From Alphaproteobacteria bacterium (GTDB lineage: Bacteria > Pseudomonadota > Alphaproteobacteria > Rs-D84): 64,000 nt of DNA. Below the pieces are notes generated by a model. The model did not search any database. It had not been told where the DNA came from and saw only the letters and a list, made by a program, of their open reading frames with translations. A program made the translations under genes and the position numbers. Below, piece after piece: positions 8,458-17,298 of the stretch. Position 1 is the first letter of the stretch. Each line of letters begins with the position of its first letter. The stretch spans positions 110,192 to 174,191 of the forward strand of contig JAFTPS010000008.1 of the NCBI GenBank assembly GCA_017463185.1, in the 5' to 3' direction.

Positions 8458-11400
8458 CTAGAACGCAAATCTTATTCCAGCTTTCAGATTCATATAACTG
8501 TCGCTGTCGGTAAAGTATTGTGCATTACCGTACAGGTTCAATCGACCGCTGTCATACTTGAATCCGATTGTTGCTGCACCACGATAATCGTACAAGTTAT
8601 CATCATACAGATTAAATGTACCGTCCATACCACGTATGCCCAATTCAATGTTATAACAATCGCCAAATTCACGATATGCCATCAGTCCCGTATTGAATGA
8701 TAATCTGGAATTGTCTGCAAGTGTACGATCATATTTTGCATACAGTCCCAAACCGGCTTCTACTGATACCAGATTTGAATCTGGGATAATCAGACCATAC
8801 ATCTTGTTTTCTTCATGTCCGCTTTGGTTATAAACAATTGTATTCAACCCCAGGTTCGGTGCAACAGTCCAATTACCAAAGGTCAAAGGATACCGGATGT
8901 CGTTCATCAAGCCAAAGATACGCTTTTCAATATAACCCTCATAAGACATGTTATTGAATCCCTGACGATTATATTCGCTGCGTGCAAAGCCCATCTTTGG
9001 ATTCACAATAACTTCATACCCAGAGTCAGTATAGGTCATTGGCATATAGAACAGCCCGATTGTATTCTGGCGGTTGATGCCATCGTCGTTACCGGTGCTG
9101 ATATTTGCCATTGATATCCCATAACCCATTTTCCATTTGTCTGAAATACGGTCAATCGACAGGCCATAACTGCCCGAACCAACACCGCTTTGATTGCTGA
9201 ACGAGAAGTAATTTACACCACCGCTGATATCGACATCATCACGACCACTGGTTTCAAACAGCTGTTCATTCATGGAAAAGTTCATTTCACGCATAGCCGC
9301 CAAATCTTCGTTGGCAAACTGATTGAATGCACCGAGGCCTGAGAACCCATTCAAAGCCCCCATAAATGCAGCATTTGTGCCGATAGACTTCAAATCACCA
9401 AACAAATCGGTATTATTGCCTGTTGCATAGTTGCGTTCCAAAAATGCAGCCAAAGATTTGTTGTCTGTGAATTCATCAAACCCACGCATAGTCATAACAA
9501 CATCGTGCCCGTTACTGGCCAATCTCGCATTAAACAAAGCAGATTCAGATACCAGATTCAAACCAGACACATCACCTGCATCAATCATGTTTTCGGCCAC
9601 ATAGGTTGTCTGATTACCACTGGACACCAATTCGCTGGATATATTCAAGTCGCCAGTTATCGCATCCGTTGCCACAAATCGAGAACCAGCGGCGGCACGT
9701 ACAGTTCCACCCATTGAGTTCAAACTAAGTGTATCTGCAGACATCGTCCCCGCATTTACCAAGGTTGACCCATTTAAGACTATATAATTGCCGGTATTGC
9801 AATCAGCACCGCTACACACATCGCCATTTAATGTGATTGTAGCAGTGATTACCGCATCCTGATAATTATAAACCGTTGAACCACTCTCAGCGTATATACC
9901 ATAAGCTTCGCCATCAGCTGCTATATTAATTGCACCATAATTGGTTACGACACTACCCGATTTAGCATAAATTCCAAATGCTTTACTGTTTGCGTTCATA
10001 GCAGGTTCATATAAAGTCCCATCGGTGTCCACATACAAATTCTGTGTTATGTTGATTTCACCAAAATTATCTATAACGGAGCCCTCGCCACCATACATAC
10101 CGACGGCAATGCCACCACCAATATTGTTTATATTTATTATACCGCCATTTGTTATGCTGCCACTGTTTGTAACCATACCATACGCATTACCCGTCCCAAG
10201 ATTTTGTATATTGATATTGGAATTTGCTGTTCCTTGCTTGCCATTTTCTGCCATAGTTGTGCCATACATACCATAAACATTTCCATTCACATAATTGATT
10301 AAATCTATATTTGCATTAACTGCCCCTATACAATATCCATCCCAACATTCATTTTCAATATTTGCGCCAAACATGCCATACGCGGCGCCAGAGCCCTTAT
10401 TTAGTATTTTTATACTCCCGCTGCCGTTTCGCGATGCATTCACAGCTAAACCCGAAGTTGTATACATACCATACGCATTACCAATACTATTGTTTGATAT
10501 AACAATCTGACCATTTGCCTCCTCAGGTCTTGAGGTATTGTTACCCGCACTGTAAGCATTGTATATTTTATCACCATACATTCCATAAACATTACCCGAA
10601 GAATCATTTGTTATATTTATATTGCCATTAGCTCTCATTTGCAAATGGCCGTTATATGCGTTGTAGGTTGAATCAGAGCCACTAAACATACCAAAAGCAT
10701 TACCCTCCGCCACATTTTTAATCGTTATGTCCCCTGTGCCATATTCTGCATTTACTGAATCATATATAGAACCATAATAATCTCCGCTACTTATAACATA
10801 CATACCATACGCATTCCCTGCACCGTTATTCACTATATTTATTTTTGCATAAACGCCCGAAAAATAATCATGCTCCACACTGCTCAATACATTTGAAACG
10901 TGTGTATTTCTTAAATGCGGCCCCCACATACCATACACATTACCGTCGCCCATATTATTTATGTCTATCGTTGCGATTGGCCGAAAAGATTCACCCCCAT
11001 GCGTCCTATTATTATAATTTACATATGAATTTACGGAAAAGGACGGTGTGTCTGCACTAACATCAGCCATACTATTGTAGATACCATAAACATCCCCATT
11101 GCCAATATTGGAAATAGTTATTCCACCGCCCGATGCCAAATTTTCTGAATCGCTAGAATTAGCAGTTAACTCACCAAGATTATTTGTATGTTTGACCCCT
11201 ACAACATCCCCATCACCACTATTTTTGATATATATTATGCGGTTATTACCAATACTTACTGGCCAACCGCCATTTTGGACATCGTCAATTAATATTGCTG
11301 TAACATTGCTGTCTGTAGAATTATTTATGTTTACTATGCTATAATACGATGACTGCGAAGAATTAGATATTCCTACAATATCTTCTTCTGACGTCGAATT

Positions 11401-12558
11401 ATTTATCACTATCGAATCTCTTCTTTGGCGACATCCTGCGCTGGTCCAATTTGTATACCCAGGTTCACAAATACAATTTGAGCCATCACTGTACGCATGG
11501 GGTCCACAATTTGATAAGTCATGACAGCCAACCTCAGATTTCCAATTCCCATATCCTGAGACACATATGCATTTAGTTTCAGACCAATTAGCGTTTGCAC
11601 CACATTGTATTGGTTCGCACTCTTTATAAACCACATCACCAGATTGACAGGTGTTCCCTGTTTCTTGATACATGCCTGTGCAAGAAGTGGTATTATACGA
11701 GCAATCTGCAGGTGTGTCACATAAATATTCTGTCCAACCGTTTTCACAAGAACAGCTATCTGTGACTTGAGAGCCATGCACACAATTTAATTTCTGATAC
11801 ACTTGCCCATTCTGCTCAATATAATTATCACTGTCTAATACACATTGCACATATATTTTATCGCCAGATTGGCATGTGGCACCTGTTGCAACATACCCAT
11901 ATGCACACGAGACGGTCGTATAAGGACACACCTCTGGCACATCACAATTTTTACCACTCCACCCAGCATCACAAACGCATCCCTGTTCAGACCAAACGCC
12001 ATGCGCACCACACTTAATCGGTTCGCACTCTTTATAAACCACATCACCTGATTGACAAACATTTCCTGTTTCTTGATACGCCCCAGAACACGATGTTGTT
12101 TGATAATCACAAGTTGATTGCACACAGCGTTTATAAACAGTTGTCCCAGACAAACATATGTCACCTAAAACTTCATCATAACCTGCACCACATTCTTTAT
12201 GATAATCAGCCGAGCATGTTTGCGCCACATCGCACTTAAACCATACGCCCGTTCCATCATCAACATTACAATAGTCTGCGCTATTTTTTACCCATCCATC
12301 TGGACACGAATCTGAATAGCCATATAAATATCCGCGCTCCCTACAGGATGCATTCTGGTTTTGATTCGCTTCGAGCTTGTTATCATCATCGCTTGAGCCA
12401 CTTCCTCCCGACATAGTAACAGCACTACCGACAACAACGGCTGCACCAACACCAGCCAATGACCACTTACTAAGCTCGAATAGAGACCATGGTTTACTTG
12501 CTGTCACTACTTTTTGAATAAAGGCTTGATATTGTTCTGCAGGTATTTTTTTATACAT
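8458..12558 (-). CDS. Autotransporter with cysteine-rich EGF-like N-terminal region
   Basis: This is a 1366-residue cell-surface protein and the largest gene in the window. After a short N-terminal part comes a hydrophobic segment (about 33-50, probably the export signal or anchor), then an acidic/Gly/Ser linker. A region with many cysteines (about 72-376) contains three copies of a C-Y-x-T-x-S-C ... C-Q-S-G-D-x-x-Y-x-x-C module (149-178, 211-239, 286-313) and EGF-like loops. One, CVCDAGWSGKNC (194-205), fits the classical EGF signature. A passenger of about 14 short repeats follows ('INN..GNVYGMYG' type, about 385-930), as in beta-helix autotransporters. The C-terminal ~290 residues form a barrel ending in Phe (RFAF). 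The ligand is unknown. It overlaps the upstream ankyrin-like gene by 52 bp. Confidence 0.88.
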   Translation of the reverse strand: MYKKIPAEQYQAFIQKVVTASKPWSLFELSKWSLAGVGAAVVVGSAVTMSGGSGSSDDDNKLEANQNQNASCRERGYLYGYSDSCPDGWVKNSADYCNVDDGTGVWFKCDVAQTCSADYHKECGAGYDEVLGDICLSGTTVYKRCVQSTCDYQTTSCSGAYQETGNVCQSGDVVYKECEPIKCGAHGVWSEQGCVCDAGWSGKNCDVPEVCPYTTVSCAYGYVATGATCQSGDKIYVQCVLDSDNYIEQNGQVYQKLNCVHGSQVTDSCSCENGWTEYLCDTPADCSYNTTSCTGMYQETGNTCQSGDVVYKECEPIQCGANANWSETKCICVSGYGNWKSEVGCHDLSNCGPHAYSDGSNCICEPGYTNWTSAGCRQRRDSIVINNSTSEEDIVGISNSSQSSYYSIVNINNSTDSNVTAILIDDVQNGGWPVSIGNNRIIYIKNSGDGDVVGVKHTNNLGELTANSSDSENLASGGGITISNIGNGDVYGIYNSMADVSADTPSFSVNSYVNYNNRTHGGESFRPIATIDINNMGDGNVYGMWGPHLRNTHVSNVLSSVEHDYFSGVYAKINIVNNGAGNAYGMYVISSGDYYGSIYDSVNAEYGTGDITIKNVAEGNAFGMFSGSDSTYNAYNGHLQMRANGNINITNDSSGNVYGMYGDKIYNAYSAGNNTSRPEEANGQIVISNNSIGNAYGMYTTSGLAVNASRNGSGSIKILNKGSGAAYGMFGANIENECWDGYCIGAVNANIDLINYVNGNVYGMYGTTMAENGKQGTANSNINIQNLGTGNAYGMVTNSGSITNGGIININNIGGGIAVGMYGGEGSVIDNFGEINITQNLYVDTDGTLYEPAMNANSKAFGIYAKSGSVVTNYGAINIAADGEAYGIYAESGSTVYNYQDAVITATITLNGDVCSGADCNTGNYIVLNGSTLVNAGTMSADTLSLNSMGGTVRAAAGSRFVATDAITGDLNISSELVSSGNQTTYVAENMIDAGDVSGLNLVSESALFNARLASNGHDVVMTMRGFDEFTDNKSLAAFLERNYATGNNTDLFGDLKSIGTNAAFMGALNGFSGLGAFNQFANEDLAAMREMNFSMNEQLFETSGRDDVDISGGVNYFSFSNQSGVGSGSYGLSIDRISDKWKMGYGISMANISTGNDDGINRQNTIGLFYMPMTYTDSGYEVIVNPKMGFARSEYNRQGFNNMSYEGYIEKRIFGLMNDIRYPLTFGNWTVAPNLGLNTIVYNQSGHEENKMYGLIIPDSNLVSVEAGLGLYAKYDRTLADNSRLSFNTGLMAYREFGDCYNIELGIRGMDGTFNLYDDNLYDYRGAATIGFKYDSGRLNLYGNAQYFTDSDSYMNLKAGIRFAF

Positions 12559-12800
12559 TTGTGTTCTGTATTTGCACCGGTTTCTTTTAATAAATTATAC
12601 GCATCAACATCGCCATCTTTAATTGCGGAACACAGTGCGGTATTTCCAGTTGAGTCAACGACATCAATGCTTTCAATCTTTTTTAATTCTGTTGTGCTTT
12701 TGCTTTGGGCCAACAAATAAATATCTGTTGTGTTATATGCCGCTAAACCAGTTGTGCACATCCCAAAAAAACACAAAAAATACAATAAAAATTTTTTCAT
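12507..12800 (-). CDS. Small secreted ankyrin-like protein
   Basis: The 97-residue product begins with a signal peptide (MKKFLLYFLCFFGMCTTGLA). It then contains one or two ankyrin-like units: 'DSTGNTALCSAIKDGDVDAYNLLKETGAN' has the usual G-x-T-A-L and L-L-x-x-G-A-x pattern. The start at 12800 was preferred to an ATG 15 bp upstream because it begins the signal peptide. The 3' end overlaps the autotransporter start by 52 bp in another frame, so the two are expressed together. A helper role for the autotransporter in the periplasm is inference. Confidence 0.75.
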   Translation of the reverse strand: MKKFLLYFLCFFGMCTTGLAAYNTTDIYLLAQSKSTTELKKIESIDVVDSTGNTALCSAIKDGDVDAYNLLKETGANTEHKCIKKYLQNNIKPLFKK

Positions 12801-12820
12801 AGGTCGCCCCCACATAATAA

Positions 12821-12927
12821 AAAGACCGCCATGGGAATTAGGCGGCTGGGAGTTTGCAAATCACTTCATTACTGATTCTGTGGTCTTTATATATACACCA
12901 ACAGCCCCCAGCCATAACAGCTAGGGA
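12821..12927 (-). promoter_or_regulatory. Attenuator-like structured leader, copy 3
   Basis: On the minus strand, GGCTGGG and CCCAGCC (12907-12913 and 12844-12850 on the plus strand) form a long-range stem around two smaller hairpins (GGT/ACC with an AU-rich loop, and AATCA/TGATT). A terminator hairpin CCGCC/GGCGG with TCTTTTT follows at once (12821-12845). A short segment before the stem (CCCTAGC) can pair with its first arm. The ankyrin-like gene starts 21 bp downstream. The same layout is seen at 36421-36535 and 40731-40845. Confidence 0.55.
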
Positions 12928-13029
12928 TGATAACGATGCAAAAAGCACCGAATACATCAGATTACGATGCTTTCGCACCGAATGAAGTAGGCTTGCAACA
13001 GCCCAAAATCCAATTCCCATTGGATTCAT
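12838..13029 (-). CDS. Possible small membrane protein, doubtful
   Basis: The reading frame gives 63 residues with one hydrophobic stretch (NLMYSVLFASLSSLAVMAGG). An AGGTG lies about 12 bases upstream of the ATG. Its 3' third coincides with the attenuator-like structure at 12821-12927, which could equally explain the sequence. If real, it could be a leader peptide ahead of the ankyrin/autotransporter genes. It is more likely non-coding. Confidence 0.3.
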   Translation of the reverse strand: MNPMGIGFWAVASLLHSVRKHRNLMYSVLFASLSSLAVMAGGCWCIYKDHRISNEVICKLPAA

Positions 13030-13193
13030 TTCATATTCTACACCTAAAAATAATAAAAATCAATTACCACCTGTTAGGGTGGGTGGGGGATAGTATGTTA
13101 TATGGTATGTTATAGGGTATGTGAATAATATACATGGGGACATTGGTGGGGTATATTGGTCTGGCACATATACCCTACACATTACACAGTGGC
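13030..13193. repeat. Short iteron-like repeats between element genes
   Basis: TATGTTATATGG (13096-13107) is directly followed by TATGTTATAGGG (13108-13119) and a partial third unit TATGTG (13120-13125). A G-rich run precedes them. They lie just past the 3' end of the DUF3631-type gene, where small replicons often keep origin iterons. Origin function is inference. Confidence 0.4.
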
Positions 13194-14675
13194 TTACAGT
13201 GGCATATCATCTGGGACCACTGATTCTGCCGTCGATTCTGCCATCTCGTTCATTATGCGTCCTGCCTCTTGAAACACTTTTTCATACATAATTTTTCGCT
13301 GTTCAACGGACATATTCGTGTCATCCACGGGCTTTGCATTCAAAATTGAATTTTTACGCAGGATGCTGCACAGTGAAAATTGGTCGTCATCTTTATCGGT
13401 ATGTTCTGCGTTTGTTTCCACTGTTGGTGCGCAAGGCGGGACAACGGGACAAGGCATTTCAGGCGCGGCCTCCACTGTTTCATATTCAGCCGTTTCATCG
13501 GGCAAATAACATTGAAACGCATCTTCAAAGGCCGCCAATTCATAACCGCGGGCAGTTTTTGCCCCAACGCGCTTTTGGACTGGTCTTATATTAAAACCAT
13601 GCAGCATGTTTGCTAATTTTACATTGGTTAACACGACATGCCCATATTGCCTGTCGCCCCATGGTCGACTTTCGCAACGATACAAATGCCCCAACAGGTC
13701 CTTGGTTGCTATAAAATCACAACCAATGTTATTGAATACATCACGAATATCGGCCAACAACTGAATTTCCAAGACTTCGGCATCATCGTTTTTTGGAACC
13801 AAACAACCCGCAGCATAAGTTAATTCATCTACCAGGGCTGGCGATATTAAATACGCAATGGCAAATAACGGTTCCCATATATCCTTGGCACGATCGTGCA
13901 GGAATTTGGGCATCGTGGGGTTAATTTCACCAATTACGCTGGCATTATCCCGCATAAAACGCATGCACATGCTGCGCAATTGTTCAGTGTGGGACACCAA
14001 TGCATTTGGACGCAATCTTTCCACAGTGTCGCTTGGCTTTTTACGCCGCATTACAACCGTGATACTGCGGTCCATTATGGTGCTGTCGCGTTCACCAATG
14101 CCTGCAATTGCCATCGCACTAAAACACGCAAATCTTTTGGGCAAATAACCACACTTGGTATCAATATTGCGAACCACATGTCCGTTTTTCTGATATCCTG
14201 CATTTATAACGCTGCGCATTGTTTGGTCCCCATTCATGAAACAATCGGCCTCGTCAATTAACAAGGTTGGATGCATGGCATCAATGCAGCGAAACACGCC
14301 AGCCGCAGTTATACCTGCAACATTCAATGGTCGATAGACCGTCATTTCCAACAACTGCAACAATTGGGTTTTACCACACCTTGGAACAGGCGAATAAATA
14401 CACAACCGTGGTGTAAAATAAAACGCATCCATGGCATATGTGTGCAGCACCCAAAACGGCAATGCGCTTGACGCGCCATCGGGCAGGACCAAAAAGCGTT
14501 CGAACAATGCTTTCAACGCACTTACTAATTCCATGCCATCTACGGGTTCAGGCCATAGTGTCGGCATTGGTATATCTTGACTGTTATTGTTTTTCATATT
14601 ATTATCCTTGTGAGTCTTTTGTGAATCCGTGCCAGTTTGGGCGGATTCATTTTTTGTTAAATTGTCTGCTGTCAT
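13194..14675 (-). CDS. DUF3631-type P-loop ATPase of the element
   Basis: The 493-residue protein has a P-loop in 'YSPVPRCGKTQLL' (about 95-105), a Walker B 'PTLLIDEAD' and a following 'AGYQKNGHVVRN' segment, as in DUF3631-type proteins of phages, satellites and islands. A C-terminal winged-helix-like part ('TKDLLGHLYRCESRPWG...') and a low-complexity tail follow. It is the likely replication helicase/initiator of the excised element, which is inference from family and context. An AGGGGG site precedes the ATG. It starts 2 bp after the stop of the excisionase-like gene, so the two are coupled. Confidence 0.8.
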   Translation of the reverse strand: MTADNLTKNESAQTGTDSQKTHKDNNMKNNNSQDIPMPTLWPEPVDGMELVSALKALFERFLVLPDGASSALPFWVLHTYAMDAFYFTPRLCIYSPVPRCGKTQLLQLLEMTVYRPLNVAGITAAGVFRCIDAMHPTLLIDEADCFMNGDQTMRSVINAGYQKNGHVVRNIDTKCGYLPKRFACFSAMAIAGIGERDSTIMDRSITVVMRRKKPSDTVERLRPNALVSHTEQLRSMCMRFMRDNASVIGEINPTMPKFLHDRAKDIWEPLFAIAYLISPALVDELTYAAGCLVPKNDDAEVLEIQLLADIRDVFNNIGCDFIATKDLLGHLYRCESRPWGDRQYGHVVLTNVKLANMLHGFNIRPVQKRVGAKTARGYELAAFEDAFQCYLPDETAEYETVEAAPEMPCPVVPPCAPTVETNAEHTDKDDDQFSLCSILRKNSILNAKPVDDTNMSVEQRKIMYEKVFQEAGRIMNEMAESTAESVVPDDMPL

Positions 14676-14677
14676 GA

Positions 14678-14914
14678 TTACGCCCCCTTTCTGATTCTGC
14701 CTGTGGATGATGGGTTTGTAGAAACCCAGTCAAAGAATTTGGTTTCATCAATCAAAATCTTGGCACCAACACGGTGGATTACCCCCATGTCATTCAGTCC
14801 ATTGAATGGGCTGTGGAATACCAGGTCCCTGATGCTGCCCTCAGAAAATGCAGGGTGTTTTTTTGCAAATTGTTTTACTGTTAAGTAATGCGGAATAATT
14901 ATTGCTGAATTCAT
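14678..14914 (-). CDS. Small helix-turn-helix protein, excisionase/AlpA-like
   Basis: The 78-residue product contains 'YLTVKQFAKKHPAFSEGSIRDLVFHSPFNGLNDMGVIHRVGAKILIDETKFFDW'. This is the pattern of a small winged helix-turn-helix (a 'TVKQFAKK' helix, a recognition helix, and a 'GAKILIDETKFFDW' wing) seen in excisionase- and AlpA-type regulators next to tyrosine integrases. It probably binds the element ends or controls the integrase. An AAAGGAAA site lies upstream. It forms a tight pair with the P-loop ATPase gene. Confidence 0.65.
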   Translation of the reverse strand: MNSAIIIPHYLTVKQFAKKHPAFSEGSIRDLVFHSPFNGLNDMGVIHRVGAKILIDETKFFDWVSTNPSSTGRIRKGA

Positions 14915-15056
14915 ATATATTTTCCTTTATTTTGGTATTTTTTTACAAACCGTTGGTCTTTGCCGACGTCTTTGATAAAAACAATATAAGGCAACAAAAC
15001 GCGCATTGCATACTAGGTAGCGACACGCTTTTTTATTTAATGAACTCAGCAGAAAA

Positions 15057-15878
15057 TTAGGATTTTTTAATAAAATTCTTATGATACGGCAATATTGCAG
15101 AACCGCGTTCTGCCTTTAACCTTTTTACAAATTCAGCGGCCTTAGCCATACTTACTTCAAAATCTTTGTTAATTCCGTCTTTTAATTGCAAAATGCTGTC
15201 ACAATCAAAATAACGACCTTTGTCGTATTCTTCAACAAACTGTTTATACAATTCATCAAAATCGGTGAGTTTTTGGCGATATCGCCCAGTGGACTGGTGA
15301 TGTGTTCTAATTCCTATTTCCCTTTTGAACATACGCAAAACATGTGCAATTTTATATTCCTTGTCATTCAGCCCTGTATCCAACGCCAGTTCGCGACACA
15401 CATACATTGCCAGCGCAGAATATAAAATTTCTGGGCTAATCCTTATATCATCAACGGGCGGAATGGCCTTGGCATAAAATTTACGCAAATATGTTTTTAA
15501 TGTTTTTGGAATCCACGATGATGACATCCGCGACATTTTTATTTCGGATGGCTTATCCCTGTGTTTCAAAATCAACTCAGCACTTAAATGATTCGCGCAG
15601 CCAAAATGCAACAATGAACGCGATAAATATCCCAAAATCGTCACACTGTTTATATTGTGCAAATCATCAGGGCAATAGTGTTCAATCAATTCAAAACAAT
15701 AACCCAGCAATTTATTTAATTGCACCAACTCTTTGCGCGACATATTAACATAATCAGTTTTCTTAAAAACTGTTTTATAAGCCAATTCTAAGACCGCTTT
15801 ATATTTTTTCACATTGTCGCAACCGAATACCGCATTGGTTGTAAAATCCGCCTTACGCAAAGGCATGTATTTTATCAT
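15057..15878 (-). CDS. Unknown element protein after the integrase
   Basis: The 273-residue, mostly helical, lysine-rich protein is not recognised. It has no signal peptide or membrane helix. Its ATG overlaps the integrase stop by 4 bp, so it is translated with the integrase. An element regulatory role is only inferred from position. The 142 bp after its stop up to the excisionase-like gene hold no gene. Confidence 0.75.
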   Translation of the reverse strand: MIKYMPLRKADFTTNAVFGCDNVKKYKAVLELAYKTVFKKTDYVNMSRKELVQLNKLLGYCFELIEHYCPDDLHNINSVTILGYLSRSLLHFGCANHLSAELILKHRDKPSEIKMSRMSSSWIPKTLKTYLRKFYAKAIPPVDDIRISPEILYSALAMYVCRELALDTGLNDKEYKIAHVLRMFKREIGIRTHHQSTGRYRQKLTDFDELYKQFVEEYDKGRYFDCDSILQLKDGINKDFEVSMAKAAEFVKRLKAERGSAILPYHKNFIKKS

Positions 15879-16933
15879 TCCGCACCACCGAATATTTTTG
15901 CGTTCATACTGGCCACGACACTGCTTTTATGCGCATTGGACAGGTGCGCATACCGCTTTACCATAGAAAGTGTTTTATGCCCCAAGACATCCGCGATTTC
16001 ATTAGGGCTGGCACCATTCATTGCCAAATAACTGGCACAGGTGTGCCGCAGGTCGTGAAACCTGAAATCACGCAACCCCGCCTTGGCCACCACGGTTGCC
16101 CAACTGCGTTTTATTTCACATGGTCCCGAATTTTTATCATTTGGAAATACCCATATGTCGGATTTTCGCTTTTCATACAACTGGCGCAACAAATCCAATG
16201 CAGGTCCCCACAATGGCAGGCCACGCATTTCACCATTCTTGGTATGTTCTAGAACCGCCCAACCACTATCCAAATTAACATTTGCCCATTTCAGGGACAA
16301 TATTTCCCCACGTCTGGCACCAGTTGAAATCGCCAATACGATGATTGTGTATAATTCCTTATTTTTTGATTGTTTGGCGGCATTCAATAACCGATCCCGC
16401 TCTGCATCGCTTAAAAAGCGTGTACGCCCCTTGTTTTCGCGTTTGTGTTCAACCCTTGTCACGGGATTTGTATCCAACCAGCCCTGCGTTTTTACACCAT
16501 AGGCCAACGCACAACTTAACGCAGCCAAATATCGGTTTAATGTTGCAGGACTTTTAGGTCGCTTGCCATATTGGATTTTTGCAATTTGGTCCAATGCACT
16601 GCTTATAACTGTTGGGGTCAAAGAATACAATTTGGTCGTGCCAATAAACTTGTCCCATTCATCCAACTGGGTGATTAAATTCTTGGCGGACCGCAATCCC
16701 TTATCTTCAATATGCCGCTTATACAATACCAACAATTCGCTAAAAGTGTGATTACGCGCATTCATATTGGGCATGTGCTTTTGGTCGCGCATTTCTGTTT
16801 CAGTTTTGGCCGCCCATTCACGCGCCAATGTTTTACTGGAAAATGTCGCTGTTTGGATAAGATTTCCCTCAACGCGAACACGCGCCCTATATTTAACACC
16901 TGCCTTGGTTATTCTTTTTTCTATTGTCGCCAT
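15875..16933 (-). CDS. int: Tyrosine recombinase/integrase of the element
   Basis: The 352-residue product is a phage-type integrase. It has an N-terminal arm-binding domain (MATIEKRITKAGVKYRARVR..., AP2-like), a SAM-like core-binding domain with 'NRYLAALSCALAYGV', and a catalytic domain with Arg in 'STGARRGEILSLKW', H-x-x-R-H in 'HDLRHTCASYLAMNG', His in 'ADVLGHKTLSMVKRYAHL' and the Tyr nucleophile in the same motif. The start at 16933 fits the family; an upstream extension to 17041 has no support. It lies near the right att copy, at the end of the element away from the intact tRNA. Confidence 0.93.
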   Translation of the reverse strand: MATIEKRITKAGVKYRARVRVEGNLIQTATFSSKTLAREWAAKTETEMRDQKHMPNMNARNHTFSELLVLYKRHIEDKGLRSAKNLITQLDEWDKFIGTTKLYSLTPTVISSALDQIAKIQYGKRPKSPATLNRYLAALSCALAYGVKTQGWLDTNPVTRVEHKRENKGRTRFLSDAERDRLLNAAKQSKNKELYTIIVLAISTGARRGEILSLKWANVNLDSGWAVLEHTKNGEMRGLPLWGPALDLLRQLYEKRKSDIWVFPNDKNSGPCEIKRSWATVVAKAGLRDFRFHDLRHTCASYLAMNGASPNEIADVLGHKTLSMVKRYAHLSNAHKSSVVASMNAKIFGGAE

Positions 16934-17298
16934 CACTTTTGCCTTGTTTTCTGACACTTTACAATAACTTACGGCAAATGTCAAAAAGATACCATAGATT
17001 ATTAATCTGTGGAACGGTCCGCCAAAAACCGCTAAAATCAAGGCGATATTTTTTCAAAAATAAAAAATGGTCCAAATTTGGTCCAGAACGATAAGTTTGC
17101 ACGCCACAAAAACCTCAAAAAACCGATGCTTTCAGAGCAAAAATTCGGCACCCAACTTTTACTGAATTTTATTGATATATTTTGAAAAAAATGTCCCCAA
17201 AGTGGACCATTATAGATAATAAAAAACGCCTTTCAACGCAGGCACTAATTTGATTTTTCGGGATTTTTTAAGCGTTCACAAACGCACCCTGAACAATG
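16934..17298. other. Right end of the element, non-coding
   Basis: These 365 bp hold no gene. TGGTCCA occurs at 17068-17074 and 17079-17085 (11-bp spacing, as in the left end). The block AAAATGTCCC..GGACCA occurs at 17188-17209, nearly the same as 8136-8157. These are candidate binding sites for the integrase arm domain or for the excisionase. Confidence 0.6.

Larger units (their letters stand above)
8004..17298. mobile_element. tRNA-Thr integrative element, about 9.3 kb
   Basis: Perfect 46-bp repeats (8004-8049 and 17299-17344), derived from the tRNA-Thr 3' end, bound a block with its own integrase (near the right end), an excisionase-like small protein, a P-loop replication-type protein and a large surface protein as cargo. 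There are no capsid, packaging or conjugation genes, so it is a satellite-like or genomic-island element that would need outside help to move between cells. The ends carry matching TGGTCCA-type repeats. Every recognisable gene in it is on the minus strand. It looks intact: both att copies and the integrase catalytic residues are present. Confidence 0.9.

Noticed and set aside
13096..13125. CRISPR array
   Set aside because: The repeats are 12 bp, head to tail without spacers, and no cas genes are present. No array is seen elsewhere in the window.
8004..17298. Complete prophage
   Set aside because: No capsid, portal, terminase, tail or lysis genes are present; only integration and replication-type genes with surface cargo.
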